A stretch of 64,000 nucleotides of DNA from positions 9,121,889 to 9,185,888 of the forward strand of contig NC_061864.1 of the NCBI RefSeq assembly GCF_907164915.1, written 5' to 3'. Source of the stretch: Impatiens glandulifera (lineage: Eukaryota; Streptophyta; Magnoliopsida; Ericales; Balsaminaceae). Below are positions 47,962 to 60,699 of this stretch, one piece after another (positions within the stretch are counted from its first letter, which is position 1; each line of letters starts with the position of its first letter). The position numbers and the translations under genes were made by a program. The notes beneath the pieces are model-generated. The model saw only the letters and a list, made by a program, of their open reading frames with translations. It was not told the DNA's origin and made no database searches.

Positions 47962-49449
47962 TTAAGCAGCAGCTTCAGCACCTTCATGAAGTAGCATTTG
48001 ATCAAAGTGCCAAACACCTGTAATTTTCAGTAATTTTCATAAGTGAAAAACATGAATTAGAGACGTGTGATATTGCAAAATCGGGGAAACACAAATCACG
48101 TTATTAGAGACTTGCATTCGTACCATATCCTTTTCCAACTCTTCTGAGCTGTGCGACATACTCTGATATCTTCTTGATCGATTCCACCTAAAATTGAAGT
48201 CATTTCCTTTAATGGGTTTGCTAATTGTTATTAATATAACAGTAGAAACATAAAACTAATGTAGAAGAATTGCAATTAAACAGTGACAGTTGATTAGGTA
48301 TTAAAATTGTAGATTCACCTGCTCGTTCAAGAATTCGCTCTCAATGAAATCAGTTAACTGCACATCATTGCTCTTGCTTGCTACCTGTTTTCAAAGAGAA
48401 TGAAATGTATCGACAAAAATCTTACTTACGACATTAGAAAGAACAAGAAATGGCTTACGGCGTGCAGGTTCAGAAGTTTTTCATTTGTCAATTTCTCCAG
48501 AGATAGGGCAAGCTCCATTGCTGAATTCACAAATATGGCTTAACTTATTATGATTCATTCCCTAATGATAAGATTTCAGTTTATCTGCATTCTCAAATAA
48601 CATTTACCATATAATGCATCTCCTTTCTCGACATGATCAAATTCAGAAAGGGGCATCAGAATCGATTGTAGCTTCACTTTCCCACCACGTTTGTTCTGAA
48701 ATCAAGAAACTACAATCATAAGGAATTAAAAAAGAATCTAAGAAAAGCAATTGGTTCATGCAATTTATCAAACACCTGGTACTCCATCAGCTTCTCAGCA
48801 TGCTCTCTTTCTTCTTCGCTAGATTCCTTGAAAAATCTATGAATAGAAGTCGATAAAATCAATTGAGAATTCAGAAAGTAGTGTATAAACTTAAATGGAA
48901 AACAGAATTGAGATTACGAAGATTACTTGGCAAGACCTTTCAGAGCAACGTTGTCACGGTCGAAGTAAGCGAACATGGCATGATACACATAGGAAACATT
49001 GTACTCAACACTGTCAAATAGAAAAGTAAAACCCTAAACTAAGTTTAATCAGGAATCAAAATTGTAAACCAACCAGTTCATGCAGCAAAATCAACACGGA
49101 ATTATATATTAGAGATTGTATAGCGAATAAAAACAAAATCTCACTTGATCTGCTCGTTAATGGCTGACTCGGAGTCATTTGTAAATTTCTGGCGAGCAAG
49201 AGAATCTTGAGGAACAGATGGAACTAGCATCAACTCTTTCTTGACCTCCTCGAAAGGCTCAAACACGACACCTGAAAGAGGCCGGTTGTTCGCGTTAGAA
49301 CTCTTAGACGCGCAAACCAGGACACCATTTCCGCGGTTCGCCACCGCAATCGCTGGAGGCGAGTACAACGAACCGCCAGATGACGCTCCAAACGGGATTT
49401 CGCGATAACTGTTGAGTACCGAGAACGCCGATGAAACCTTGAGAAGCAT
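47962..49449 (-). CDS. FER: Plastid ferritin
   Basis: Eight exons, complement(join(47962-48017, 48124-48187, 48319-48384, 48459-48520, 48608-48695, 48776-48836, 48927-49010, 49145-49449)), 261 aa. A Ser-rich transit peptide of about 47 residues ends near VLVCA. The plant extension peptide ([18 protein letters not shown]) follows, then the four-helix bundle. Ferroxidase-centre residues appear in [20 protein letters not shown] and [20 protein letters not shown] (the E-x2-H pair). The C-terminus is [17 protein letters not shown]. Twenty-four subunits store iron as ferrihydrite inside plastids. The eight-exon structure is the standard one for plant ferritins. I did not find a recognisable iron-dependent regulatory sequence upstream. 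From memory, ferritin also neighbours eIF2 alpha in Arabidopsis (At2g40290/At2g40300). Confidence 0.97.
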
Positions 49450-51029
49450 GGCGCAAAGGGGAGAGGATTCAGATATCGAAGAGTTTAGATATAGAGAGAG
49501 AGAGAGTAGACTAGAGAGTAGAGACTGTGGAGTGGGTGGGTCTGGAAAATGTATAACCGATGAACATCTTTTTCTAAATTTTAAATTGTTACAATATTTA
49601 TTGAAATTATTTAATGTTATAAGATTGGACTTAAAACTATGTTTATTTTTATCAAAATGTTAATTATAGACCCAAATATGATGGAGAAAATAAATTATAC
49701 AGTATAGAAAATGAAGGATTATGTATATAATTAGTATGACAATGAACAATTCGGGCTGATCATTTGCGCATCATATTACTTCAAATATTTGTTTTTACGC
49801 CCTGATGTTTAATTTTGTGAAATTTTTGGGCACAGTTTATACTATATTTTTTCTAAAATAAAAATTTATATAATAAAATTATATAAACAAATTTTTTAAT
49901 ATAATATATATTTTAATATATTAAAAATTTATATTATTATACAGAAATAAACTTAAAATATTTATAAAATATAATTAATAAATAAATATATATATATATA
50001 TAATTTTATATATTTAATTGTATTTATAGTATTCGAGAAATAATTGAAGTGGGATAGAGCGCGAGTCGGGGACATAATTGAGGTGAGATCAGGGCAAGTC
50101 GGTGACACAAATGTCATCCCGCCCCCATTCCAGGTCAACCACCGGTTAAACCGGAGAAAAACTGTCTGAAACATGATAATTCGATTACCGCGGAATAAAT
50201 TTAAATTGTCATCCTTGTATAAATTAAAGATGATAAAAAAGTAAAAAATAAATATAGAAAAAATAATTCACAAACAAGTCAATTGATCCAATAAAATAAT
50301 AAAATTTGCTTTGACTTTATGTTAGAATTTTCCAAGAATTTAATGATATATTGATTGGAAATAACATCTCAACCATTTAATTATTTTATAAATTTTTAAA
50401 TTTTAGAAATAATTTGATTCAATAAAATTAGCCTTAAATAAATATATTTAAGTAGAATTTGTGTGAAGATGTGATGTTTGTATTTTTCAAGAATTTAATA
50501 TAGTATATATTGCTTGAAAATAACATCTCCACCATTTAATTATCTTATAGATTTTTATAATTTTTATTTATGGAGGTATTGATTGGACTCTATAAATGGA
50601 GGTGGGGGACCAATGAGAATGTTGACATTTCATCATCTCATATCCCTAACCTAATTCCATAATCATTATCTTATAATTAGTTGAATTATTATTATTTTCT
50701 GCTAATAATAAGTTGAATTATTCAGTAAAAATAAAAATTCAATAGCAAAGATAGATTTTATCAAATATTTGTAAAAGATTCAAAATTTCAATTGAGAATT
50801 TAACAACCAATAATAAACTACAAAACTTGATCTAAAAAACTCTATTGAGCCACACTTGATGAGTTAGTAGTTACCTGTACATCATTTTGTTCACCTTATT
50901 AGGCAAACATGTCTTACCGGAAAAAAACTGTCCTCGTCGTCGACTGCTAAATCTGAGTTTCACTGTTTCCTTGAGTCATTTGCAAAACATCAGATCCCCA
51001 AAAATGCTATCACGAATCTTCCTTCTTCT
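49450..51029. other. Ferritin upstream region and RH18 3' flank
   Basis: No gene is seen. The ferritin promoter should lie at about 49450-49700, starting with a GA-rich leader (GAGAGAGAGAGAG near 49495). 49900-50000 has a TA microsatellite. Two related stretches near 50320-50400 and 50485-50560 share ATTTTTCAAGAATTTAAT-like and CCATTTAATTAT sequences and suggest an old duplication. Confidence 0.45.
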
Positions 51030-54000
51030 TCAAAGTAACTCTTCAGTTCCTGTCAATTTCGCAAATTGGCTTTCATCGATTGCTCCTTTCTTAAGCTTCT
51101 TCAGCAAGCTATACTCACGAGCCATCTCGTCATCATCTTCCACCGACTGAACAGCACGCCTTTTCTTCGCTGTTTCCTTCTTCATAACTGAAGCAGGACC
51201 ATTTGCTGATGATGATGCCTTGGATTTCTGGACCCTTGGCTCTCGTGGATTATTTTTCTTCAATTCCAAGTTCTTCTTCCTTTGTTTCTCCCTAGATTTA
51301 TCCCTAAATCGAAACACCATTATTTTTTATAAGCCAAGTACACATCATCCACCATGATAGGGAAGCAAGAAAGCATATATCCTTACTTGAATTTAATCTC
51401 CTGCAAATTAATGTCTTCAACTGGAGTAAAGCCTTCAATAGAAAGTGAATTGATCTTCACCTCAGACATTGATGGAAGCTGCAACAGACCAAAACCCATT
51501 CCCAATTTCCCAATCTCAAGTTCTTTCCATCTGTACATAATAATAATAATACATATAAGGGGGAGTCAATCAATCGCAAAGATCCACAATTCATTCCTTT
51601 TTATATTTTAATCAGACCTGAAAATATAAGAGCAATGGTGCTCCTTGTAAGCACGTATGTAAGAAACAAATGCTCTCAGTCCTTTCTCCATCACATCACG
51701 ATCCTTTTTTGCAGCAGACCGTATCTAAAACATAATGATAACAACAAAAAAGAAAACCCATTACTGCAAACCATCACGAATATAAGGGAGAAAGAAGAAC
51801 GACTGATGCTCACTTGAGGAACAACATCGGGAGCTTCAATGTATTTTCTTTCTTCAAGTGGAACCCTTCTTATTCGCAAGAACTCTACATATTCTTCCTC
51901 CTGCACAGATAGATACATTAACAAATAACCGAAGCATGTCAACTTCAGTTGAGCAAACAAGCAAAATTCATCACTCGCGATAAACGATACTGAACCTTTG
52001 GCAAAAGAAAGGCAATTGAAGTTCCTTGACGTCCCATTCGTGCTGTTCGTCCAACTCTATGTACGAATACGTTTGGATCCTGAGGAGGGTCATACTGTAC
52101 CAAAATTTAATCCTATTTAGTTAGTGTACTTTTTAAATTTATGTGGAAATTTCAATTTTCTAACTTACAATTAACTTATAACATGAACTCACAATTGTAA
52201 CTTACATTTTCTAAGTTAAATCAAAGAATTATGTGGGGATAAGATAATAGAGGTATGCCACGTAAAATTAAATTAATTGAATTGAACAATAAATGCAATT
52301 TAGACACCTGTACTATGCAATCGACGCCTGGAATGTCAAGCCCGCGTGCAGCAACATCTGTACATAGCAGAACGCCACTTGAAAGTGATGTAAACGAATT
52401 TAATGCTTTTTCTCTTACTGCCTGGAGAGGAGAATAGAAGGATATTCAAATTAAACCAGATAATGATTTTCCTAATAAAATGTAAAACTGTGAATAAATC
52501 GAAAATTTAACACTTCTCGGCCCTACCTGCTTCATCTTTCCATGAAGAGGAATCAGTGAAAGACCCTTTAGAGCAGAAAGTTTTGGAAGAACAAGCCCCC
52601 AATAATCAACACAAGCACAGGTCATGTAATAACTGCATAATAGGATCAAATTATATGATTTGAGTATTCATTTTTTTATGAATCATAATTGAGAACCATA
52701 TGTCGTGTTAATGTTACTCACACTATAATCTTTTGGGACTTATTCTTCACAATGATGTCAACAAGCTGAGATGGTTTATTCTCTGCTTCACATTCTAGAT
52801 ACTAAACCAATAAACAAGCATTAATGAAGAAATATATTGATAAATAAAACAGATTAGCAAAAATAAATGTTAAATGACCCATACTTCAAGAAGGAGGCCA
52901 GATGGTGTCCTTGAAGAGGGTAATGATTTGGATGATGAGGAATCCATGACAGATTTTGTTTGTGATTGAACTTCAACCCTCACGGGATTCCTTAATCCTG
53001 CTTTGGATAGATCTTCGACTGCATCCGTCTGTGTAGCAGAAAAAAGGCCGGTTCTCCGAAGCTTTGGTAGCTGACATATAATTGTCATGATTTGCTTCTG
53101 AAACCCCATATCCAACAGCCTATCCGCCTCGTCTAGAATTAATATCTGGAAAATAAACAAGCACCACCTTTAAAGGTATCATCTAAGGAGGATAAAATTC
53201 CTTCACCTTGAATTAATCTTCAGCAGATACACACATAAGATGGTTCAAATAAGACACGTATTGGATTTAACTGGAAACACTATTTCAGATGAATTTCTCT
53301 TTCAGGTGTGGATCTGGATAGGATCCCGTTTGGAAATAGGGTGTATTATCTAAAGTTAGTCCAATCCAGATGCAGTTACAACTATAGAAAATCTTTGACG
53401 ATATAATGGCTCTTCTGAAGCCATAACTATATATGTAAGATTGAGCAATCACTGTCATAATAGATAGAACATGTAAGAATGAAAAACACACACATACTCG
53501 CAAAAGTAAAATTGCCAACATACCTCAAAGTTCTTTAAGTCCAATATATCCATGCGTTCCATGATGTCAAATAGCCTACCAGGTGTTCCAATGAGCAAGT
53601 TTGCACCTTCTTCTTCAATCTTCTTCATGTCTGATTTAACATCCACTCCCCCGACAAGAAGTGCAGACTTAACATTTGGCAATGTAGAAATAAAAAGCTG
53701 CGCTACCTGGTATATTTGCATCGACAACTCTCTCGTAGGTGATATTATAATGCCCATTACCTATTGTTATTCCAAAAAGTTAACTTTCAGACACCCCAAT
53801 TATATGATTGATATTCACTCAAATTGGCATTATTCCAGAAATATAAATAGTGTTAAAAGTATTTGATTTTTACAAATTTCAATCTACATAAGCAAGAAGC
53901 AACAGAATGTTACCGCTCCTTATTCGTTCATCAACAAAGCTGATATTTTTACTAAATTTAGAAACCAAAGCAAAGCGATATTGAGAAAGAGAAGGAGGGA

Positions 54001-54271
54001 AGATGACCTCGTGAGGCTTAGGGGAAGTGGAGGAACGGAGGAGGATCTCAAAGAGGGGGACAATGAAGGCTAGGGTTTTACCAGAACCGGTAGCAGCGTC
54101 AACGGCCACGTCCTTGAAACTGCAGAGAAGGGGAATAGTGGCGGCTTGAACTGGAGTGCAGAATTCAAATCCCGAATTGGTCAAGGTGTCAAGGACAGTT
54201 TGTGAGAGAGGAGGTTTGAGTTCAGAGAAGCGCTTGCTTGTTAATGCTTTGTTGTCGACCATCGTCGCCAT
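51030..54271 (-). CDS. RH18: DEAD-box RNA helicase RH18 (SPB4/DDX55 type)
   Basis: Eleven exons, complement(join(51030-51303, 51387-51530, 51618-51724, 51814-51900, 51996-52094, 52308-52421, 52527-52632, 52722-52801, 52885-53145, 53524-53760, 54008-54271)), 590 aa. All helicase motifs are present: Q motif ([13 protein letters not shown]), I ATGSGKT (60-66), Ia PTREL, Ib [26 protein letters not shown] and [10 protein letters not shown]. The C-terminal extension with the DUF4217-like segment ([19 protein letters not shown]) and a basic tail is that of SPB4/DDX55, a nucleolar ATPase that acts on 27S pre-rRNA during 60S assembly. A telo-box and a site II element upstream fit ribosome-biogenesis regulation. 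The second ATG (MVDNK) three codons in is an alternative start. Confidence 0.96.
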
Positions 54272-54310
54272 AACTGGGTTTGGCCGCGCTAGAAATTCCT
54301 GTTTTTGAAC

Positions 54311-54513
54311 TAGGGTTTAGAGATTCTACTACAATCAATTCCTCGTATATATGTTGATTATGTGTTGAGTCACTTCAATTGGGTGTTCGTCGTCGTCGCT
54401 GAAGGCATAAGATAGAAGTGCCTGCCGCTTAAGACTGAAAATAAATTAGCTGAAATTTTGCGAAGAAGATGGAAGCCGCAAATTTGATTCTCTCTCGGGT
54501 TGGAAATTGGGCC
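54311..54513 (-). promoter_or_regulatory. RH18 promoter: telo-box and site II element
   Basis: TAGGGTTT at 54311-54318 reads AAACCCTA on the coding strand, 40 bases before the start. TGGGCC at 54508-54513 (GGCCCA on the coding strand) is a site II element about 240 bases upstream. The same combination marks the RPS25 promoter in this window. Confidence 0.75.
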
Positions 54514-55036
54514 GGACCCTTTTATTCAATCGGGTAGGGTACACAAAAATTAGGTTCTTCTTTTCTAACCTAATTCATTAACTTTGCTGTATATATATAT
54601 AATTTTAAATTAAAATTATATATATATAATTTTAATTTATTATAATTATATATACAAAATATATATAGATAGTTATATATATATATATTTCTTGTAAATT
54701 AACTAATAATTTGTAACATTCTTTTTAATTTAATATCTATACATTAACAAAAATAAAGAATTTTCATACTTTTTTTAATGAGTATTAAGAATGGAATTAA
54801 ATTATCTATAAAAAAAAATTATGAACCAACCTATTTCAAATTATAATTTGAAAAATTGTGGTTTAAATAATTTGATAAAGAGGATTTCACGGGATTATGA
54901 ATGAGTTTTTTTTTATAAATATTAGAGTTTATTTTTTATTTATTAGATAGGGCCAAGAAATAAGGTTATTGTGATGTATATTTTTATTTCGAGTTGAAAT
55001 TAGTCAACTCATTTAAACTGATGAAAAAAAAATGTC

Positions 55037-55070
<34 letters not shown>

Positions 55071-55100
55071 TATTTTAGTTTTTTTTTTCTAAAAAAAAAA
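54514..55100. other. AT-rich spacer
   Basis: No gene is seen. A strong AT palindrome (TATATATATAATTTTAAATT and its mirror) lies at about 54587-54645, and mixed A and TA runs at 55022-55110 lead into the Helitron remnant. Confidence 0.5.
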
Positions 55101-55408
55101 TATATATATATATAATGATGCTTAATTTTTAAAGTGTCTGACAAAAACAAGTACAACATTTTAACCAACTAGGCTAATAACACTTTACATTTTAACAATA
55201 TAAGTTTAACTTTTTAACTAACTAATTGCTTAATTTTTAAAGTGTCCGGATTGTCGGGTCGAGTGCTGTGGTTAATTTGGATATATGTGAGAGTAAATGG
55301 ATACTTGGGTCGGATTGTGGGTTGACCCGCTCATAAAAATTTTACCGTAATAATTTTTTCACGGTTTTTTATATTATTACTCGTGCAAATGCACGAGATA
55401 TATACTAG
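55101..55408 (+). mobile_element. Helitron remnant, copy 3
   Basis: It opens with TATAATGATGCTTAATTTTT as in the other copies but lacks a clear TC start. The A-type unit has a large internal deletion; a second partial unit then runs to a complete 3' end: hairpin CTCGTGCAAATGCACGAG followed by ATATATACTAG before a T. Confidence 0.8.
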
Positions 55409-55835
55409 TTTAGATTAATATTGCTAAACTCGTTAATTGTCTCGATGAAAACTCCACCCGAATTATTCCTTAAATTATTAAGCCTTGATCATAAAAGAAT
55501 TGCCATAATATCATATTGACCATAATATTAGATTGAGGAATTCAGTAACTTTAAACAAACAAAATTTTGATAATTTTTTATTTTACCTAATATATTTGAA
55601 GTTATATAATAATTTTATACACATGAGATAAATAAAGACAATGAATGAATTGAAAGAAGTGACAATAAATAATTTATTGATTTCTTTTTATATAAAGTTT
55701 TTATGCAACAGGAAAAAATAATAACAAAAAAATAAAATTAATTATTTACTTTTATATATTAATTTTTTTTTTTTTTTGTATGGAATGGAAAATAAATAGC
55801 AATGAAATAAAAAATAGAGGAAAGTTGAATTAGAA
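55409..55835. other. AT-rich spacer and SAP 3' flank
   Basis: No gene is seen. The last 100-200 bases are probably the 3' untranslated region of the A20/AN1 gene, with a T16 run near 55763-55778. Confidence 0.45.
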
Positions 55836-56312
55836 TTAAACTCTATCTTGTAACCTATCAGACTTGACTAAAGGATTTGCTCTCTCTAAATCATCAATGG
55901 CGCCGGATTTAAAATCAAATTTGCATTGATGAGTTTCCGGATGCCTATGTGAACCGCAGAACACAATTCCGCATCGGCAATTGAATCCAAGTAACCCTAC
56001 CTTCTTCCTGCAGCATCCACATCGAGCTGTTGCAGGTTTCTTGCAATCCGTTTTTGACACAACCACGTCAGGCTGCAGCGGCGGCGGCAGATCTTGAGCC
56101 GGTAACCCTAGGATGATAGAATTTGAAACAGAAGAAGAAGAAGAAGAATGAACATCGACGAGTTTATCTTTGTCGTTGGTGATTTGGAATGAGATGATCC
56201 TGTCTTGAATACAACTTGCGTAACACTTGGAGCAGAAATTGAAAGTTTCAGAGGATCCGTAAAAGCCACAGCCATTAGCGCACATCGGAGGTTCCATACT
56301 ATTATTCTCCAT
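55836..56312 (-). CDS. A20/AN1 zinc-finger stress-associated protein
   Basis: Single-exon gene, 158 aa, as usual for plant SAPs. The A20 finger covers about 11-35 (CANGCGFYGSSETFNFCSKC followed by YASC). A Ser-rich linker with VHSSSSSS follows. The AN1 finger lies near residues 95-132, CGCCRKKVGLLGFNCRCGIV then FCGSHRHPETHQC, with all zinc ligands, and the C-terminus FDFKSGAIDDLERANPLVKS is typical. Family members act in abiotic-stress responses; some A20 fingers bind ubiquitin and some confer E3 ligase activity. The CGCC start of AN1 puts a third Cys inside the first C-x2-C pair. A CTTCTTCTTCTTC leader lies upstream. Confidence 0.94.
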   Translation of the reverse strand: MENNSMEPPMCANGCGFYGSSETFNFCSKCYASCIQDRIISFQITNDKDKLVDVHSSSSSSVSNSIILGLPAQDLPPPLQPDVVVSKTDCKKPATARCGCCRKKVGLLGFNCRCGIVFCGSHRHPETHQCKFDFKSGAIDDLERANPLVKSDRLQDRV

Positions 56313-58228
56313 TATTAACAGTAGTTAATTTTAATTGAAGAATGATAATATTTTAATTGTTTCTTGAGAGGAAGAAGAAGAAGAAGAGTAAATTTATAGA
56401 GATTTATTCTGAAACAGAGAAGAAAGGTATATATATATATAGGCGGATTTTTCTATTTCCTCCATATTTTTGGAATATTTAATTTAAATATTATTCCAAT
56501 ATATTCCAAATTGGATTATCTCTCATCTATTTTTGGAATGATATAATCCCAAAATACTTCTATTATATTATATAGAATAGAATAAAATATAATTAAACAC
56601 TTTATAATAGATATAATATATATAAGTACAACATATTTTAATATATGATTAACAGACTTCTAATTATAGCAAAAGTCGTACTAATTTTTAAAATTCAAAT
56701 ATATATAACAAGAAAAAATAAATATTATGATTTTTTGTTATTTTGATTTAAAAATAAATAAATTTAATTATCTTATTTAAAATTGTTAAGTTGTTTTGTT
56801 TTTCTATTTATATTTATAAAAAGTATTTTACTCTATTTTTAATAAAATTTAACTTTAAAAATAAATCTAATTCTTAGCATTCACTCTCTACATCATCTCA
56901 CGAACAAACAAAAGTTATATAAAAGTGGAGAACTAAATATACATATAAATAAATAAGGTATAAATTACATAAATTATTGTTATTTAATATAAAGTATGAG
57001 AAATAATATAAACAATATATGTTTTATAATTTTGTATTTTTATATGATATAAGATCTTTTCAGTTAAAATAATTATAGTTTTAATTTTTATTATGTATTA
57101 TTATTTATTATTATTATATTTTAAATACTAATAAGATTTTGATTAACTTATAAAAATTCATTATAGTATATATTTTCGTTTGAATATTTTTTTAATTAAT
57201 TATATAAAACAATAATAATATATATATATATAATATTATTTATTATATTAATGTAAATTGCAGTAAAAAATAATAAACAATAAAAATATATTATTGTAAA
57301 AATATTTTTTTTAATAATTTTATATTTACGAATAATCTTGTCTTTGTTTTAATAATAAAGTTATAATATTAAAATTATATTATATTTAATTATATTACTA
57401 TAGATTTGGATAACTATCACTATTATTTTTTATTATTATTATTATTTTGTTTTTTTATGTACTATCTATTTTGAAAGAAATTGTTCAAACCTGAACAGAT
57501 TTGTGTAGAGATTTACTATGTTTAATCTTAGCTTAATATTTTCTTTTGTTAAATACTAAATCTTTATACTTGCACAAAATTTAAAAATAATAATTATCTG
57601 TCATAATTTGTTTGATTGTGTGCTTCAACCAGAAAACATTTTGAAAACCAAAATAATAGGAATAAAATTATATATATATAATAAGATAGTCAGTATATAC
57701 AGTATAGAGTGTTTTCGCTATATGTTTTATTTTTATTTTTTTGTTAGGATACAAATAAGTGTCCTTGTTTGAACAAAATATAATGCGTTCACAAGACATG
57801 GATAATTTATACGTGGGACATTGCTACAATTTGTTCGTCAAAATGATTCTATATGATTTTTGTTGAAAAATAATTTAAGAGTCAAAAATTACATCCAAGT
57901 TTTCGTTATTTAAATGAAGCACTATTCACGGTAAATTTTTTACAGATGATATGTGCATAAAAAATATTTTATTATAGGAAATTTTGAATTGACAACTCAC
58001 TTAGTTTTGAATTGTCGATGGTGACTAGTGTCTCGAGTCTTTTGTGAAATATTACTATGATTCACTATGTGATGTCCGAATCTTTTGAGTAGTTTTTATA
58101 AAGTTTGAATTGATATAACTAATATGACAAACTTACATATTTGAGTTATCATCTCAATTATTTTTTGGTGGATTATATGGGTGAAAGAAATCGTCAAACC
58201 TTCAATGACTGTAGTTGTACGATGCATA
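56313..58228. other. Very AT-rich gene-free region
   Basis: No gene, RNA gene or element is recognised. Several TA and TTA microsatellites occur (for example 57221-57233 and 57428-57448). It separates the A20/AN1 gene from the Helitron array. Confidence 0.5.
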
Positions 58229-59276
58229 TCTATATATATATATAATGATGCTTAATTTTTAAAGTGTCCGGATTGCCGGATCGAGAGCTGTGGTTAATTT
58301 GGATACTTGGGTCGGATTGTGAGCTGACCCGCCTTTAAATTTAAAACGGTTAAAAATAAAATTAAAAATGCTAGAGGTATGTTTCGAACTTGCAACCTAA
58401 CAAAACAAGTACAACTCTTTAATCAACTAGGCTACAAAAACTTTATATTTTAAATTCAACACCAAATTTGATAAACGCGGGACGTTTTAATATTAATATA
58501 AGTTCAACTTTTTAACTAACTAATCTATATATATATATAATGATGTTTAATTTTTAAAGTGTCCGGATTGTCGGGCGAGAGCTGTGGTTAATTTGGATAT
58601 TTGGGTCGGATTGTGAGTTGACCCGCCTTTAAATTTAAAACGGTTAAAAATAAAATTAAAAATGTTAGAAGTATGTTTCGAACTTGCAACCTAACAAAAC
58701 AAGTACAACTCTTTAACCAACTAGGCTACAAAGACTTTATATTTTAAATTCAACACCAAATTTGATAAACGCGGGACGTTTTAATATTAATATAAGTTCA
58801 ACTTTTTAACTAACTAATCTATATATATATAATGATGCTTAATTTTTAAAGTGTTCGGATTGCCGGGTCGAGAGCTGTGATTAATTTAGATACTTGGGTC
58901 GGATTATGGGTTGACCTGCCTATAAATTTAAAACGGTTAAAAATAAAATTAAAAATGCTAGAGGTATGTTTCGAACTTGTAACCTAACAAAACAAGTACA
59001 ACTTTTTAACCAACTAGGTTACAAAGACTTTATATTTTAAATTTAACACCAAATTTGATAAACGCGGGACGTTTTAATATTAATATAAGTTCAACTTTTT
59101 AACTAACTAATCTATATATATATAATGATGTTAAGTAAATGGATACTTGGGTCGGATTGTGGGTTGACCCACCCATAAACTTAAAACGGTTAAAAATAAA
59201 ATTAAAAATGTTATCCGTATTTTTTTTCATGGTTTTTTATATTATTAATCGTGCAAATGCACGGGCTAAATGCTAG
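58229..59276 (+). mobile_element. Tandem Helitron array: three A units and one 3'-terminal B unit
   Basis: Units start with TC(TA)n-ATGATG at 58229, 58524, 58818 and 59111. The first three (295, 294 and 293 bp) are near-identical, contain ACGCGGGACGTTTTAATATT and end AACTTTTTAACTAACTAA with no 3' terminus. The last, 166-bp unit alone carries the 3' end: hairpin CGTGCAAATGCACG, then GGCTAAATGCTAG before a T. An A precedes the first TC. Each A unit holds antisense tRNA-like boxes (for example 58381-58393 and 58423-58435). Confidence 0.85.
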
Positions 59277-60699
59277 TAATTTATAATTATATTATTATAA
59301 CGTTTTCTGAAAGTCGGTAGAAACGGTATAAGAGTTAATCATTTTTCTCGAGAACCTGAGAACTTGATAACTTATTAGGAAATGTGGTTGTATTTTATTT
59401 ATTTACTTTTCTCCTATCATGTTTTAGCGATGTGTGTTTAAATGAATCTTATAATTTTTAATATACCATTTTCAAAATAAATTATATAAAAATATAACTT
59501 GTACATATAAATTAGTAAACACAAACAACCTAGTTCCCTTACACCCATTCTTTCATAGCCTTTCACTCTATACATCTAACCAAAAATATGTAATATTTTT
59601 TAAATATTCATGTCAAATAATATAAATGAGAGTTGTCTAAGCTCAACAAATTAAACATTTAAAAAATTGAAAGAAAAACGATTAGAAAATAACACAACAC
59701 AAAAAGGTTCACCAATTGTCAAATAAGAAATAAACAAAAAGAATAAATTTCAACGAGAATGGAAGTTCTCGAGAAAATTAATGAATTCCCTCGCTACTTC
59801 AACCGACTTACCTAATGAAACCTCCTCAATTGTCATAATAATAATATAATTATGTATTAAACGCATCGTTTAACAATTATCATTGAACATTCTACGTTAC
59901 ATTTCAAGTTAAATGGTCCACCAGAAGATAAACGAGAAAAATGCCCAACTGCTTAGACCAACCAAACTCACCGTCTCTATTCACACTTCTCAACAACTAA
60001 CAATAAATTCCAAAATAACTCAATTAATATTAGTAATGTTCCATAATGAACTTCAAATTGCAACCACTCCATCACAGGGCAAGAGCAACTGAGACACTAA
60101 CTCTGCCTTTTTATGACATATTCTATAATGACTCGTCATAATATACTATTTTTTCATGAATCTATTATCCGTCAAAATCTCTTTATGTATGACACTTCAT
60201 CCAAAAATGAGATTTTCGATGAGATTTTAGAATCTCATAACTTCTCTTATATGAGATCATAAGAAGCATTCTCTACAATTAAAAAATAACAATGATTAAC
60301 CTTAAAATTATCAATATTTGTCAACGCAAAATATCACACAAAAAATTGTTCACATCTTTGCGCCCTACAAGTTAAACACTCTATCATGTGAATCTATCTC
60401 TTTAACATTTAGATTTTTCCTATACGTGATTCTTATTGCAAACCATTGGAACTCACGTCAAACATGTCATTATTGACTATAGTGTCTCTACAGATAATGA
60501 TTGAGACAAAAACTAGGAACGATGAAAAAAGACTTCTGACACTATACCATACGTCATCCCAGAAATCCTATACTGTCCACATAAAGATTTCTACATTATT
60601 GAAATGTCATTCCAAATATTTTATCTCACTGCTCAATTAATAGGTCTCAATTAATAGGTCTGGTGAATCAGTCAGACCAATCATATTCATATTTACATC
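59277..60699. other. Gene-free region, probably including the 3' part of the LINE
   Basis: No intact gene is seen. Sequence from about 59950 has a less AT-extreme composition that continues the LINE remnant to its right and may be its degenerate C-terminal (zf-RVT) region, but I could not align motifs with confidence. Confidence 0.4.
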
